The notes beneath the pieces were generated by a model. That model searched no databases. It saw only the letters and a list, made by a program, of their open reading frames with translations, and was not told the DNA's origin. Source: Pseudomonas sp. PGPPP3 (lineage in GTDB: Bacteria > Pseudomonadota > Gammaproteobacteria > Pseudomonadales > Pseudomonadaceae). Taken from it: a stretch of DNA of 20,482 nt. Shown here piece by piece: positions 1 through 7,303 of this stretch (the first letter of the stretch is position 1; the number at the start of each line of letters is the position of its first letter). Where the stretch lies: the NCBI GenBank assembly GCA_002256055.1, contig NKIE01000001.1:8290-28771 (forward strand), in the 5' to 3' direction. The position numbers and the translations under genes were made by a program.

Positions 1-218
1 CTGTACAAGCGCCCTCGCCAGCGCATCCCTGTGGCGTGCAGAAGGGTGGAGCAGACAGGTGTAGTGCGGGGGGGGATCTACGCTCCGTGTTCGACCCGGC
101 TAGCCGATCAGCAGGGCCTTTACTGACGAACGCCAGCGTAGTGACCAAATGCCATCAGACTCACCTGAGCATAGGCGAACTTGTTCACGAACAGCCGCAA
201 TTACGTGACGCCCATCAC
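1..218. other. Intergenic, no recognisable gene
   Basis: I see no convincing coding region on either strand here. The short open frames have a composition and translation unlike real proteins, and none resembles a family I know. A run of nine G sits near 68-76. The stretch lies downstream of the minus-strand marR-type gene, so it holds only the 3' flank of that gene and whatever lies beyond the left edge. Confidence 0.5.
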
Positions 219-246
219 AAAAAAACCCGTCACATCGACCAGTGAC
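219..246 (-). terminator. Candidate rho-independent terminator of the marR-type gene
   Basis: Read on the minus strand, a 5-bp stem (GTCAC/GTGAC, 8-base loop) is followed by GGG and seven T residues. It begins about 27 bases past the stop codon of the MarR-family gene, where a terminator would be expected. The stem is short, so strength is uncertain. A second small GTGA/TCAC hairpin lies just beyond it. Confidence 0.4.
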
Positions 247-272
247 CGCCAATAAACCGTCGAGTCGCGCGT

Positions 273-707
273 TCAATGCTTCTCAAGGTTGGCCAGGATA
301 CGTTCCTGAACCTGCTGGCAACGCTGTAACTCGACCGGATCGATACCGGCAAACAGCTCGTGGCGCAATTGGGTGGAGATGGCCTCAATTTGCTCAATCA
401 GCGGCTGGGCCTTGGCACTCAGGGTGATCTGCTTGGCGCGCCGGTCCTCGGCCACCGCCTGCCGACTGACCAAGCCCTGGGCCTCAAGACCATCAAGCAA
501 ACGCGCCAGGGTTGGGCCTTCAACCCCAACGCTCTGGGCCAGTTCGCGCTGGGTCGGCAGTGTATCGAAACGAGCCAGGTGGAGCAGCACCAGCCAGCGT
601 GCCTGGGAAAGACCGAGCCCCACCAGACGACGATCCAGTTCGGCGCGCCAGGCGCGAGACAATTGCGCCAACTGCATGGCAAAACGATGTTGCTGGAACT
701 GCGGCAT
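273..707 (-). CDS. MarR-family transcriptional regulator
   Basis: This 144-aa protein has the size and layout of MarR/SlyA repressors, which bind DNA as dimers and often lose affinity on binding small aromatic or antibiotic-like ligands. The winged helix-turn-helix spans about residues 52-100: TQRELAQSVGVEGPTLARLL is the helix-turn-helix and DRRAKQITLS is the wing with its typical D-R-R. The flanking helices (about 5-45 and 102-142) would form the dimer interface. The ATG at 707 fits the family N-terminus, but the ribosome site is weak. A perfect-arm palindrome lies 24 bases upstream and may be its own operator. No drug-efflux or other target gene is adjacent in this window, so the regulon cannot be named. 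Family assignment is firm; ligand and targets are unknown. Confidence 0.9.
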   Translation of the reverse strand: MPQFQQHRFAMQLAQLSRAWRAELDRRLVGLGLSQARWLVLLHLARFDTLPTQRELAQSVGVEGPTLARLLDGLEAQGLVSRQAVAEDRRAKQITLSAKAQPLIEQIEAISTQLRHELFAGIDPVELQRCQQVQERILANLEKH

Positions 708-730
708 AAAAGACTCGTGGGGCTGCTTGT

Positions 731-743
731 ACTAATTATTAGT
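731..743. promoter_or_regulatory. Palindromic candidate operator upstream of the marR-type gene
   Basis: ACTAATTATTAGT has 6-base perfect inverted arms around one central base. It sits 24 bases upstream of the MarR-family start codon, in the 81-base gap after the DUF2804 gene. On the minus strand it contains TAATAAT, a possible -10 hexamer. MarR proteins commonly bind short AT-rich palindromes over their own promoter, so autoregulation is a reasonable inference. Confidence 0.45.
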
Positions 744-788
744 CAGCTAAGCATGACCTGCGCGTAGAGAACAAGCACCACCCGCCGC

Positions 789-1805
789 TTACCACTTCAC
801 ATATTGATCTTCGACAAAGCCCCAGAGGTTTTCGATCAAAACAGGCGGTCGTCCATGGGGCCGCAGTACGCCGTTGAAGCGCCCGAATATCTGTTTGAAG
901 TTACTGGCGATAATACCCAGATTGGTGCGCTCTTCATGCAGGCCATGGGCCTCGAAGCGCAGCTCCACCTGACCATCAAAAGACTGGATGCGCCAAGGTA
1001 GGAGTGGCTGCTGACGGTCAAACTCGAAACGCACGGTATCGACCTTGAGCAACTCGCCATCCAGCCAGAAGCAGTTCTCGGTGAAGCTGGTTTCATTGAC
1101 CCCGCAGGACAGATTCAGCCCAACCCGCTGCTCCCCCGCCTTACCAGACAGACACGCCCAGTTCCAGAAAGTCTCCGGCCGCATGTAGCCGGCCGACCAA
1201 TCGTGGTGGGCGAAAGCATTGATCGCCTGCAGATCGAAATCACCGAGGGCGCTGTGCACCGTACCGCTGCAGCGCACCCCTGCAACCTTCTGTGCGTAGA
1301 CCCAGCCATTGGCGGCTGTTGGTGTGCACAGGCACATGGGCTGGAACGCCGGTTCGGCCTCGGAGAAGCGCGCCTCAATGCGCGTTCCGTCGTCCAACTC
1401 CACCAGCAGGCTTCTCTCTAGAGGATCCGGGTGATTCTCCAGACGCAGGCGATTGCCGCCCCAACGCACTTCGCAAACGCCGTCATTCGGCTGTTGGGAA
1501 AACTGGCTGCCAAAGCCCAGAGGCAACTTGAACTGACGCTCAATCATACGGCCCGAAGCAGGGTGGAAGAGATAGACAAAACCGACACCCGCCAGGCTCA
1601 AATTGGCCAGGGCGCAACCGCCAATCAGCGTGTCACTGATCAAACCGAAGTACTGAAACTGGTGAAAACGTCGCCATTTCGCCAAACGCCCCAACGGGCG
1701 CCCCATGGGCGAACGGAAGTCGAAATCCAGGTAGTTGATGTGCGCAGGCGCAGCGACAAACTGGCCGTAATAGGGTTGGCCGTCGGCCTTGATCAGTTGG
1801 TCCAT
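789..1805 (-). CDS. DUF2804 domain protein
   Basis: This 338-aa protein matches the DUF2804 family as I remember it. It begins with a short lead (LIKADGQPYYGQF), then the family-typical NYLDFDFRSPMGRPLG and KRWRRFHQFQYFG-like stretch (here KWRRFHQFQYFGL, about residues 43-55). The rest is rich in W, G and F with alternating hydrophobic residues, suggesting a mainly beta fold. A conserved-looking NAFAHHDWSAGYMRPETFWNW region lies in the middle. No signal peptide or membrane segment is evident, so it is probably cytoplasmic. No biochemical role is established that I know of. It lies between the diguanylate cyclase (100 bases upstream) and the MarR gene (81 bases downstream), all on the minus strand, but the gaps do not prove an operon. 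The start has only a weak ribosome site. Confidence 0.8.
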   Translation of the reverse strand: MDQLIKADGQPYYGQFVAAPAHINYLDFDFRSPMGRPLGRLAKWRRFHQFQYFGLISDTLIGGCALANLSLAGVGFVYLFHPASGRMIERQFKLPLGFGSQFSQQPNDGVCEVRWGGNRLRLENHPDPLERSLLVELDDGTRIEARFSEAEPAFQPMCLCTPTAANGWVYAQKVAGVRCSGTVHSALGDFDLQAINAFAHHDWSAGYMRPETFWNWACLSGKAGEQRVGLNLSCGVNETSFTENCFWLDGELLKVDTVRFEFDRQQPLLPWRIQSFDGQVELRFEAHGLHEERTNLGIIASNFKQIFGRFNGVLRPHGRPPVLIENLWGFVEDQYVKW

Positions 1806-1905
1806 CCGTCGCAGCTCACAATGACTGGAGCAGCGATGCTAGCACCGCCCGGCGGCCGTGCCAGTCACCCATCACGCCAACCCCAGGGACCAAATCAGCC
1901 AGCCA

Positions 1906-3081
1906 TCACGGCGCCGTGCAGGCCAGTGCCACTTGATTGCGACCCGCGCCCTTGGCAACGTACAGCGCGCGGTCAGCGCGCTCGTAAAGCTGGGTCAGCG
2001 CCCCGGTCGACTGAGGCTGCAAGCAGGCCACACCCACGGACAGAGTGACCACCGCCGCGGTGGTCGAAGCCTCGTGGGCAATCTGCAACTGTTCGAGGGC
2101 CGCGCGCAGGCTTTCGGCGCGTTGCTGGGCTTCATCCAGACTGATGTCGTAGAGCAGTACGGCAAATTCTTCGCCGCCCAACCGTACAGCCATATCCAGC
2201 GGCCGCCGACCGGCCTGAGCCAGTAACTGCCCGACCCGCTGCAACACATAGTCGCCAGCCTGGTGGCCGTAGTGATCGTTATAAGCCTTGAAATGATCGA
2301 TATCGCAGATCAGCAGCGCCAGGCTCACCTCATCGCGTTGCGCCAGACGCCAAAGGCGCTCCAGCTGGCGATTGAAACTACGGCGGTTGTGCAAGCCAGT
2401 CAGGCTGTCGTGATCGGCCAATACCCGCATCAAGCGACTGACCAGAAAGTGCTCGCGGGATTTGTACTCCAGCAGGTAGCAGCCAACGATACCGATCAGA
2501 TTGCCGAACAAGAGAAACATCAGATTATTGAACAGCCGCGCCGTCGGGATGCCCACCAGCAACTCAAACAGCAGGTAACTGCTGAGCATCAAGGCTGGGC
2601 TGATCAACGCCTCGGACAGGCGTAAGCCGGCCAGAAAGTAGCCGGCCATACAGACCAGCAACAAGCCTTCGTAGGGATAACTGGGATCGACGCTGTGGGC
2701 GATGCCGACGGCAGCCGCCGTACCGACGCCCAACACGGAAATACAGGCAATCGTTAGTGGATTGAGCAGTTGGGTATGCCGGCGCTGAATCAGCAAAAAG
2801 CCGCACACCAGCAAAAAAAACAGTACAAACAGCCGTACCGCCAGCATCCACCAACGCTCGACGGAGTCGATCAGCAGTTGGTCGACCGCAGTAAACCCCA
2901 GCCACAACACAATCGCGCCTGGCAGCGCTGTGCGTTGCAGCTCGAAGCGGTCGTCACGGACAAAATCGAGGTACTCATGCTCCAGCACTGGGCTGAAACG
3001 CAGCCGGCGAAACCCGACTGACAACTGATCCGCATATGAATTGGAGCCAACGTCGCCTAACCACTCGTGATGTTGCGCCAC
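1906..3081 (-). CDS. Membrane-anchored diguanylate cyclase (GGDEF)
   Basis: This protein makes c-di-GMP from two GTP at the inner membrane. The 391 residues divide into a cytoplasmic N-terminus (1-50), about six hydrophobic segments between 53 and 204 (MASE-like, no named sensor recognised), and a C-terminal GGDEF domain (about 215-385). The active-site motif is intact as GGEEF at 302-306. An RxxD inhibitory site (R293-PL-D296) lies exactly five residues before it, so product inhibition is expected. DHDSLTGLHNRRSF and CDIDHFKAYND are typical substrate and metal motifs. The start is GTG at 3081, with GGAG eight bases upstream; no in-frame ATG exists nearby. It may feed c-di-GMP to the LapD receptor encoded 4 kb away, but nothing in the sequence proves that pairing. 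Confidence 0.9.
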   Translation of the reverse strand: MAQHHEWLGDVGSNSYADQLSVGFRRLRFSPVLEHEYLDFVRDDRFELQRTALPGAIVLWLGFTAVDQLLIDSVERWWMLAVRLFVLFFLLVCGFLLIQRRHTQLLNPLTIACISVLGVGTAAAVGIAHSVDPSYPYEGLLLVCMAGYFLAGLRLSEALISPALMLSSYLLFELLVGIPTARLFNNLMFLLFGNLIGIVGCYLLEYKSREHFLVSRLMRVLADHDSLTGLHNRRSFNRQLERLWRLAQRDEVSLALLICDIDHFKAYNDHYGHQAGDYVLQRVGQLLAQAGRRPLDMAVRLGGEEFAVLLYDISLDEAQQRAESLRAALEQLQIAHEASTTAAVVTLSVGVACLQPQSTGALTQLYERADRALYVAKGAGRNQVALACTAP

Positions 3082-3193
3082 CCTGCACTCTCCAGCACCG
3101 TACTCAGTTCACTGTAGCCTACGGCGAGAGTGCCACATTTCCGCCGCATACAAATGCCAGATTAATGACTACCCATCTGCAGAGCAGCGCCCT

Positions 3194-5326
3194 TCAGACT
3201 TCGAACTCTGCCTGCAACGCCGCACGCACGCAATGCAAGACCCCCTCGCTGGCGCGCCCCTGAAACTGCGCACTGAGGCTGGCCACTGCCGGCAACTCAC
3301 CTTCACCGTCGAGAAACGCCTCCTGAATCTCGCCCAGTAGTCCCTCAGGCAGATCCAGGGCCTGTTCCAGCGACAATTGCTGAGCCGCAATAGCCTCGGC
3401 CAGCAGGCTGTAGACGTTCTTCTCCGAGCAGTTCAACTGCCGGGCGATCTGCGCCGGCGTCATGCCGGCACAGGCCAAGCTGATCAGCTCATGGCGCAGG
3501 TCGGCAACCACCCGCGGCGCCTCGGCAGCGCCTTGCAGCACTTCAAGAAAGGCCATGCCATAACGCTCAAGCTTGCGCGCGCCAACGCCACTGACCTGAG
3601 CCATCTCAGCCAGAGAGCCAGGCTTGCTGCGTAACATTTCCAGCAAGGTGGCATCTGGGAAGATCACATACGGCGGTACCGAATGTTCCTGGGCCAGGTT
3701 GCGCCGCAGGGTGCGCAGGGCTTCCCACTGTTCGCGCTCTTCGATGCGTACCAGCTGGCTGGCACTGCTGCCAGCGCCTTTGCCAGCCCCGCTGCTTTGC
3801 GGTTTCGGCTCGCGGCGCAACTGTAAAGGCTCCTCACCGCGCAGCAATGGCCGACAGGTCTCGGACAGGCGCAAACCACCGTAGCCTTCGAGATCGACAT
3901 CAGCCAAGCCACGGGCCACCAACTGGCGAAACAACGTGCGCCACTCACCCTCGCTCAGGGCATTGCCAACCCCAAAGACGGACAAGTGCTGATGACCGAG
4001 ACTGCGGACCTTGTCGTTGTCGCGCCCAAGCAACAGATCGACCAGATGGCCGACCCCATAGCGCTGACCACTGCGATAGATCGCCGACAGCGCCTGACGT
4101 GCAGGCTCGGTGGCATCCCAGGTCTGCACGCCGTCGACACAGTTGTCGCAATGGCCGCAAGGGTTGGGCATGTCCTCGTCGAAATAGGCCAGCAGCGCCT
4201 GACGGCGACAGCGGATCTGCTCGCACAACGCCAGCATGGCATCCAGCTTGTGCTGCTCCAGGCGCTTGTGACGTTCATCGCCATCGGAGTTGTTGAGCAT
4301 TTGCTTGAGCTGCACCACATCCTGCAGGCCGTAGGCCATCCAGGCATCGGCCGGCAGCCCGTCACGGCCGGCGCGGCCGGTTTCCTGGTAATAGGCTTCC
4401 AGGGACTTGGGCAGGTCCAGGTGCGCCACAAAGCGCACGTTGGGTTTATCAATACCCATGCCAAAGGCAATGGTGGCGACCATGATCAGGCCTTCCTCGT
4501 TGAGGAAGCGCTTCTGGTGATAGGCGCGCAGGTCGCTGGGCAGGCCGGCGTGATAAGGCAGTGCGGGGAAGCCTTGCTCGCTAAGGAACGCCGCTACTTC
4601 GTCGACTTTCTTGCGTGACAGGCAATAAACGATGCCGGCATCCCCACGGCGTTCGGCGAGAAAGCCCAGCAACTGCTTGCGTGGCTGCTCTTTGGGCACG
4701 ATCCGATAGAAGATGTTCGGGCGGTCGAAACTGGCGAGAAAACGCTCGGCGTTTTCCAGATGCAGGCGCTGGACGATTTCCTCGCGAGTACGCATGTCCG
4801 CCGTGGCAGTCAGGGCAATCCGCGGCACATTGGGAAACAGTTCGGCCAGTTGGCCTAATTGCAGGTATTCCGGGCGGAAATCATGGCCCCACTGCGACAC
4901 ACAGTGGGCCTCGTCGATGGCAAACAGGGCGATCTGCAAGCCGCGCAGGAAATCCAGCATGCGCGGCTGCACCAGGCGCTCCGGCGCCAGGTAGAGCATT
5001 TTGATCTCGCCACGGCGGATGCGCGCGGCAATCTCGCGCTGGGCCTCGGCACTCAGGGTCGAATTCAGCGCGGCCGCAGCCACCCCCAACTCCTCCAGGG
5101 TCGCGACCTGATCATCCATCAAGGCGATCAAGGGCGACACCACCACCGCCAGGCCTTCGCGCAGCAGCGCCGGGACTTGGAAACACAGCGATTTACCGCC
5201 GCCCGTGGGCATCAGCACCAGAGCATCTTCGCCGCCGGCCACGCGCTCGATAATCGCCTGCTGGCGACCACGGAAATGGTCATAGCCGAAGACGTCTTTA
5301 AGGATGCGTTGAGCCTGTTCGAGCAT
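3194..5326 (-). CDS. recQ: ATP-dependent DNA helicase RecQ
   Basis: RecQ is a 3'-5' superfamily 2 helicase for recombination and stalled-fork processing. The 710-aa sequence has the full family layout. Walker A is TGGGKS (41-46) and Walker B/DEAH is 138-141, followed by the aromatic-rich loop [11 protein letters not shown]. Motif VI is [10 protein letters not shown] (314-323). The zinc-binding RecQ-Ct has C373, C390, C393 and C396. A winged-helix RQC region follows, then an HRDC domain at about 525-605. A further 100 residues contain a helix-turn-helix-like stretch ([19 protein letters not shown]), making it longer than E. coli RecQ (about 610 aa). The ATG at 5326 has GGAG six bases upstream. 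It is divergent from the UPF0149 gene and followed by the diguanylate cyclase after 112 bases. Confidence 0.97.
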   Translation of the reverse strand: MLEQAQRILKDVFGYDHFRGRQQAIIERVAGGEDALVLMPTGGGKSLCFQVPALLREGLAVVVSPLIALMDDQVATLEELGVAAAALNSTLSAEAQREIAARIRRGEIKMLYLAPERLVQPRMLDFLRGLQIALFAIDEAHCVSQWGHDFRPEYLQLGQLAELFPNVPRIALTATADMRTREEIVQRLHLENAERFLASFDRPNIFYRIVPKEQPRKQLLGFLAERRGDAGIVYCLSRKKVDEVAAFLSEQGFPALPYHAGLPSDLRAYHQKRFLNEEGLIMVATIAFGMGIDKPNVRFVAHLDLPKSLEAYYQETGRAGRDGLPADAWMAYGLQDVVQLKQMLNNSDGDERHKRLEQHKLDAMLALCEQIRCRRQALLAYFDEDMPNPCGHCDNCVDGVQTWDATEPARQALSAIYRSGQRYGVGHLVDLLLGRDNDKVRSLGHQHLSVFGVGNALSEGEWRTLFRQLVARGLADVDLEGYGGLRLSETCRPLLRGEEPLQLRREPKPQSSGAGKGAGSSASQLVRIEEREQWEALRTLRRNLAQEHSVPPYVIFPDATLLEMLRSKPGSLAEMAQVSGVGARKLERYGMAFLEVLQGAAEAPRVVADLRHELISLACAGMTPAQIARQLNCSEKNVYSLLAEAIAAQQLSLEQALDLPEGLLGEIQEAFLDGEGELPAVASLSAQFQGRASEGVLHCVRAALQAEFEV

Positions 5327-5542
5327 AGAAACTCCAAATCGTGGCGGAAAACCTCATCCCTGAGGCCGTCGCAGAATCATTCTCCGGCTTTATCGAGGGC
5401 ATATAGCTGTCAGCCCGGCCAGAAAGGCGGGCATTATACGCGACCCAGCCGCGACAAAGGCCCACGCCTATCGGCGGTGCTTTTGCCCACGGCCGCAGTA
5501 GACTAGAATCGTCCTTCGCTTATTCCCTCAAGGTAGCCCCCG
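5327..5542. promoter_or_regulatory. Divergent promoter region between recQ and the UPF0149 gene
   Basis: This 216-base gap must carry the start signals for recQ (minus) and for the plus-strand run beginning with the UPF0149 gene. A plus-strand candidate is TTTGCC (5482-5487), 16 bases, then TAGAAT (5504-5509), about 34 bases before the ATG at 5543. AAGG at 5530-5533 is the likely ribosome site. The hexamers are only moderate matches to the sigma-70 consensus, and no minus-strand promoter could be fixed by eye. Confidence 0.45.
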
Positions 5543-6130
5543 ATGTCCTTCGCCGAGCAATTGACCCGCCTGCAAGCCTTCCTCGACGCCGACGAGCTGC
5601 ACGACGAGGCCCTGGACTACGTCGCGGCCCACGGTTACCTGACCGCCCTGTCGATCTGCACCGAGCAGCCCGACGAGCGCGAGTGGATCGATGCCCTGTG
5701 CTCCGAGCCGCCGCACTACCGCAGCGAGGAAGAGCGCGCCGAGATCGAGGCCACCCTGATCCAACTCAAAGCCCACATCGCTCGCCAACTGGCCAGCGAC
5801 GACGAGCCGGAAATCCCTTGCGACCTCGACCTCGGCGACGAGCCAGACGATTCAGACCTGCGCGGCTGGTGCATCGGCTTTATGGAAGGCGTATTCCTGC
5901 GTGAAGCCGCCTGGTTTGAAAACGCCGAAGAAGAAGTCAGCGAGCTGCTGCTGCCGATCATGGTGGTTTCCGGTCTGTTCGACGACCAACCGGAATTCAG
6001 CGACATCGCGGCCGACGCCAAGCTGGTAGACGACATGGTTGAGCAGATTCCCGAATTGCTCACCGCCCTGTTCCTGCTGTGCAACGCTCCCGACGAAAAA
6101 CCCGCCCTGCTCAAACCGCGCCACCACTGA
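5543..6130 (+). CDS. UPF0149 (YecA/YgfB-like) family protein
   Basis: The 195-aa acidic protein fits the UPF0149 family: an all-helical, Asp/Glu-rich cytoplasmic protein with the characteristic GWCIGFMEGVFL segment (about residues 111-122). It lacks the C-terminal Cys-rich SEC-C zinc motif found in E. coli YecA, so it is closer to the short YgfB-type architecture. The biochemical function is not firmly known. It starts a run of four plus-strand genes: 15 bases separate its stop from the DUF454 gene, 30 more gaps that gene from lapG, and lapG and lapD are nine bases apart. This suggests co-transcription with the adhesin-control genes. Family assignment is good; any role in adhesion is only suggested by position. 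Confidence 0.85.
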   Translation: MSFAEQLTRLQAFLDADELHDEALDYVAAHGYLTALSICTEQPDEREWIDALCSEPPHYRSEEERAEIEATLIQLKAHIARQLASDDEPEIPCDLDLGDEPDDSDLRGWCIGFMEGVFLREAAWFENAEEEVSELLLPIMVVSGLFDDQPEFSDIAADAKLVDDMVEQIPELLTALFLLCNAPDEKPALLKPRHH

Positions 6131-6145
6131 CAGCGGCGTCCAGCC

Positions 6146-6556
6146 ATGAGCAGCAGCCCGCGTGTACACCGCCATCTGGGTGTGCGTTACCTGCTGCTGA
6201 GCATTGGCTGGCTGAGTGTGCTGTTGGGGGTTATTGGTATCTTCCTGCCAGTGCTGCCAACGACGCCGTTCCTGCTCTTGGCGGCTGCCTGCTTCATGCG
6301 CAGCTCGACGCGCTTCTATGATTGGCTGGTGAGCCACCCTCGGCTCGGCCCCTGGATTCACGATTACCTCGAGGGCCAGGGCATCCCGTTGCGTGGCAAG
6401 GTCTACGCTATCAGTCTGATGTGGTTAAGCATCGCCCTGTCCTGCTATCTGGTACCGATGATGTGGGCGCGGGCGTTTATGCTCACAAGTGCGGTATTGG
6501 TAAGCCTGTACATCCTCCGGCAAAAAACCTTGCCGGCGCGCGTACCACATCCATAG
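6146..6556 (+). CDS. DUF454 (YbaN-like) inner-membrane protein
   Basis: This 136-aa protein carries the DUF454 signature: a hydrophobic pair of helices around GWLSVLLGVIGIFLPVLPTT, then PFLLLAAACFMRSS, with W-L-x-x-HP-R-x-G-PWI after it. Two more hydrophobic helices (about 90-108 and 110-127) give a small three- to four-pass inner-membrane protein. The family has no firmly established activity that I know of. It begins 15 bases after the UPF0149 stop and ends 30 bases before lapG, so it is probably translated from the same mRNA. The ribosome site before the ATG is poor, which fits translational coupling to the gene upstream. Confidence 0.85.
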   Translation: MSSSPRVHRHLGVRYLLLSIGWLSVLLGVIGIFLPVLPTTPFLLLAAACFMRSSTRFYDWLVSHPRLGPWIHDYLEGQGIPLRGKVYAISLMWLSIALSCYLVPMMWARAFMLTSAVLVSLYILRQKTLPARVPHP

Positions 6557-6586
6557 CTCGCTGGCAGATGAGTCCGGTACCCCGCC

Positions 6587-7294
6587 ATGCAGAATGAACT
6601 GGTACGTTTCATAGCATTCCATCAACGCCCATCACCCTGGTTGCGCAGAACCTTGCTGCTCGGTTTACTGGCGGCGGTAGCCATCAGCCAGGCAAACTGG
6701 GACTTCGACCTGATAATTCAAAAAGCCGAGCAGCGCTATGGCAACCTCGGCATCGCCAAAGGCCGAATTGAAGCCTGGGACGAGCTGATCAATAGCAGTC
6801 AGGGCGATGATGAAAGCGAACAGCTGTGGGCAGTCAATCGCTTCTTCAACCGCCAGATACGCTTCGTCGACGACAGTCAAAACTGGCGCCAGAACGACTA
6901 CTGGGCCTCGCCGATCGAAGCATTGGTCAAGGGCGCCGGTGACTGCGAGGACTACGCGATTGCCAAATACTTCACCCTGCGTCGCTTGGGCGTACCCAGC
7001 GAAAAACTGCGCATCACCTACGTCAAGGCGCTGCGCTACAACCAGGCGCACATGGTCCTCACCTACTACGCCACCCCTGGCGCTATGCCGCTGGTGCTGG
7101 ACAACCTGATCAGTGAGATTCGCCCGGCGTCGCAGCGTAAAGACCTGCTGCCGGTGTACGCATTCAACGCCGAGGGCCTTTATCTGCCCGGCGCAGCTGG
7201 CGGCAAACGGGCCAGCGACAGCAAAAAGCTGTCGCGCTGGCAGGACCTGCTGAAAAAAATGAAAAGCGAAGGCTTCGCCATCGGCGAAGGTTAG
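6587..7294 (+). CDS. lapG: LapG periplasmic cysteine protease
   Basis: LapG is a calcium-dependent, transglutaminase-like cysteine protease that cuts the N-terminal retention module of LapA-type adhesins and so releases the cell from its biofilm. The 235-aa protein has a basic N-terminus and hydrophobic helix (about 20-35), with likely signal cleavage after SQA at 36. The catalytic triad is visible: C120 in GAGDCEDYA, H155 in NQAHMVL and D172 in LVLDNL. D119 and E121 beside the Cys match the known calcium-binding positions. The RQNDYWASPIEAL stretch before the Cys is also typical. The stop is nine bases before lapD. The ATG at 6587 gives a sensible signal peptide, although its ribosome site is weak. 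The expected substrate, with a TAAG site, is encoded at 10.7-18.2 kb. Confidence 0.95.
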   Translation: MQNELVRFIAFHQRPSPWLRRTLLLGLLAAVAISQANWDFDLIIQKAEQRYGNLGIAKGRIEAWDELINSSQGDDESEQLWAVNRFFNRQIRFVDDSQNWRQNDYWASPIEALVKGAGDCEDYAIAKYFTLRRLGVPSEKLRITYVKALRYNQAHMVLTYYATPGAMPLVLDNLISEIRPASQRKDLLPVYAFNAEGLYLPGAAGGKRASDSKKLSRWQDLLKKMKSEGFAIGEG

Positions 7295-7303
7295 GAGAAG
7301 GTC

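Noticed and set aside
36..245. 69-aa open frame at the left edge
   Set aside because: No ribosome site, unlikely composition, and it overlaps the terminator-like structure after the MarR gene.
1431..2048. 205-aa plus-strand open frame across the DUF2804/cyclase junction
   Set aside because: It is antisense to two well-supported genes. Its sequence is rich in Arg, Gln, Pro and Thr, typical of a shadow frame in high-GC DNA.
4859..5506. 215-aa plus-strand open frame antisense to recQ
   Set aside because: The minus strand encodes an unmistakable RecQ over most of this stretch; the antisense translation has no recognisable domain.
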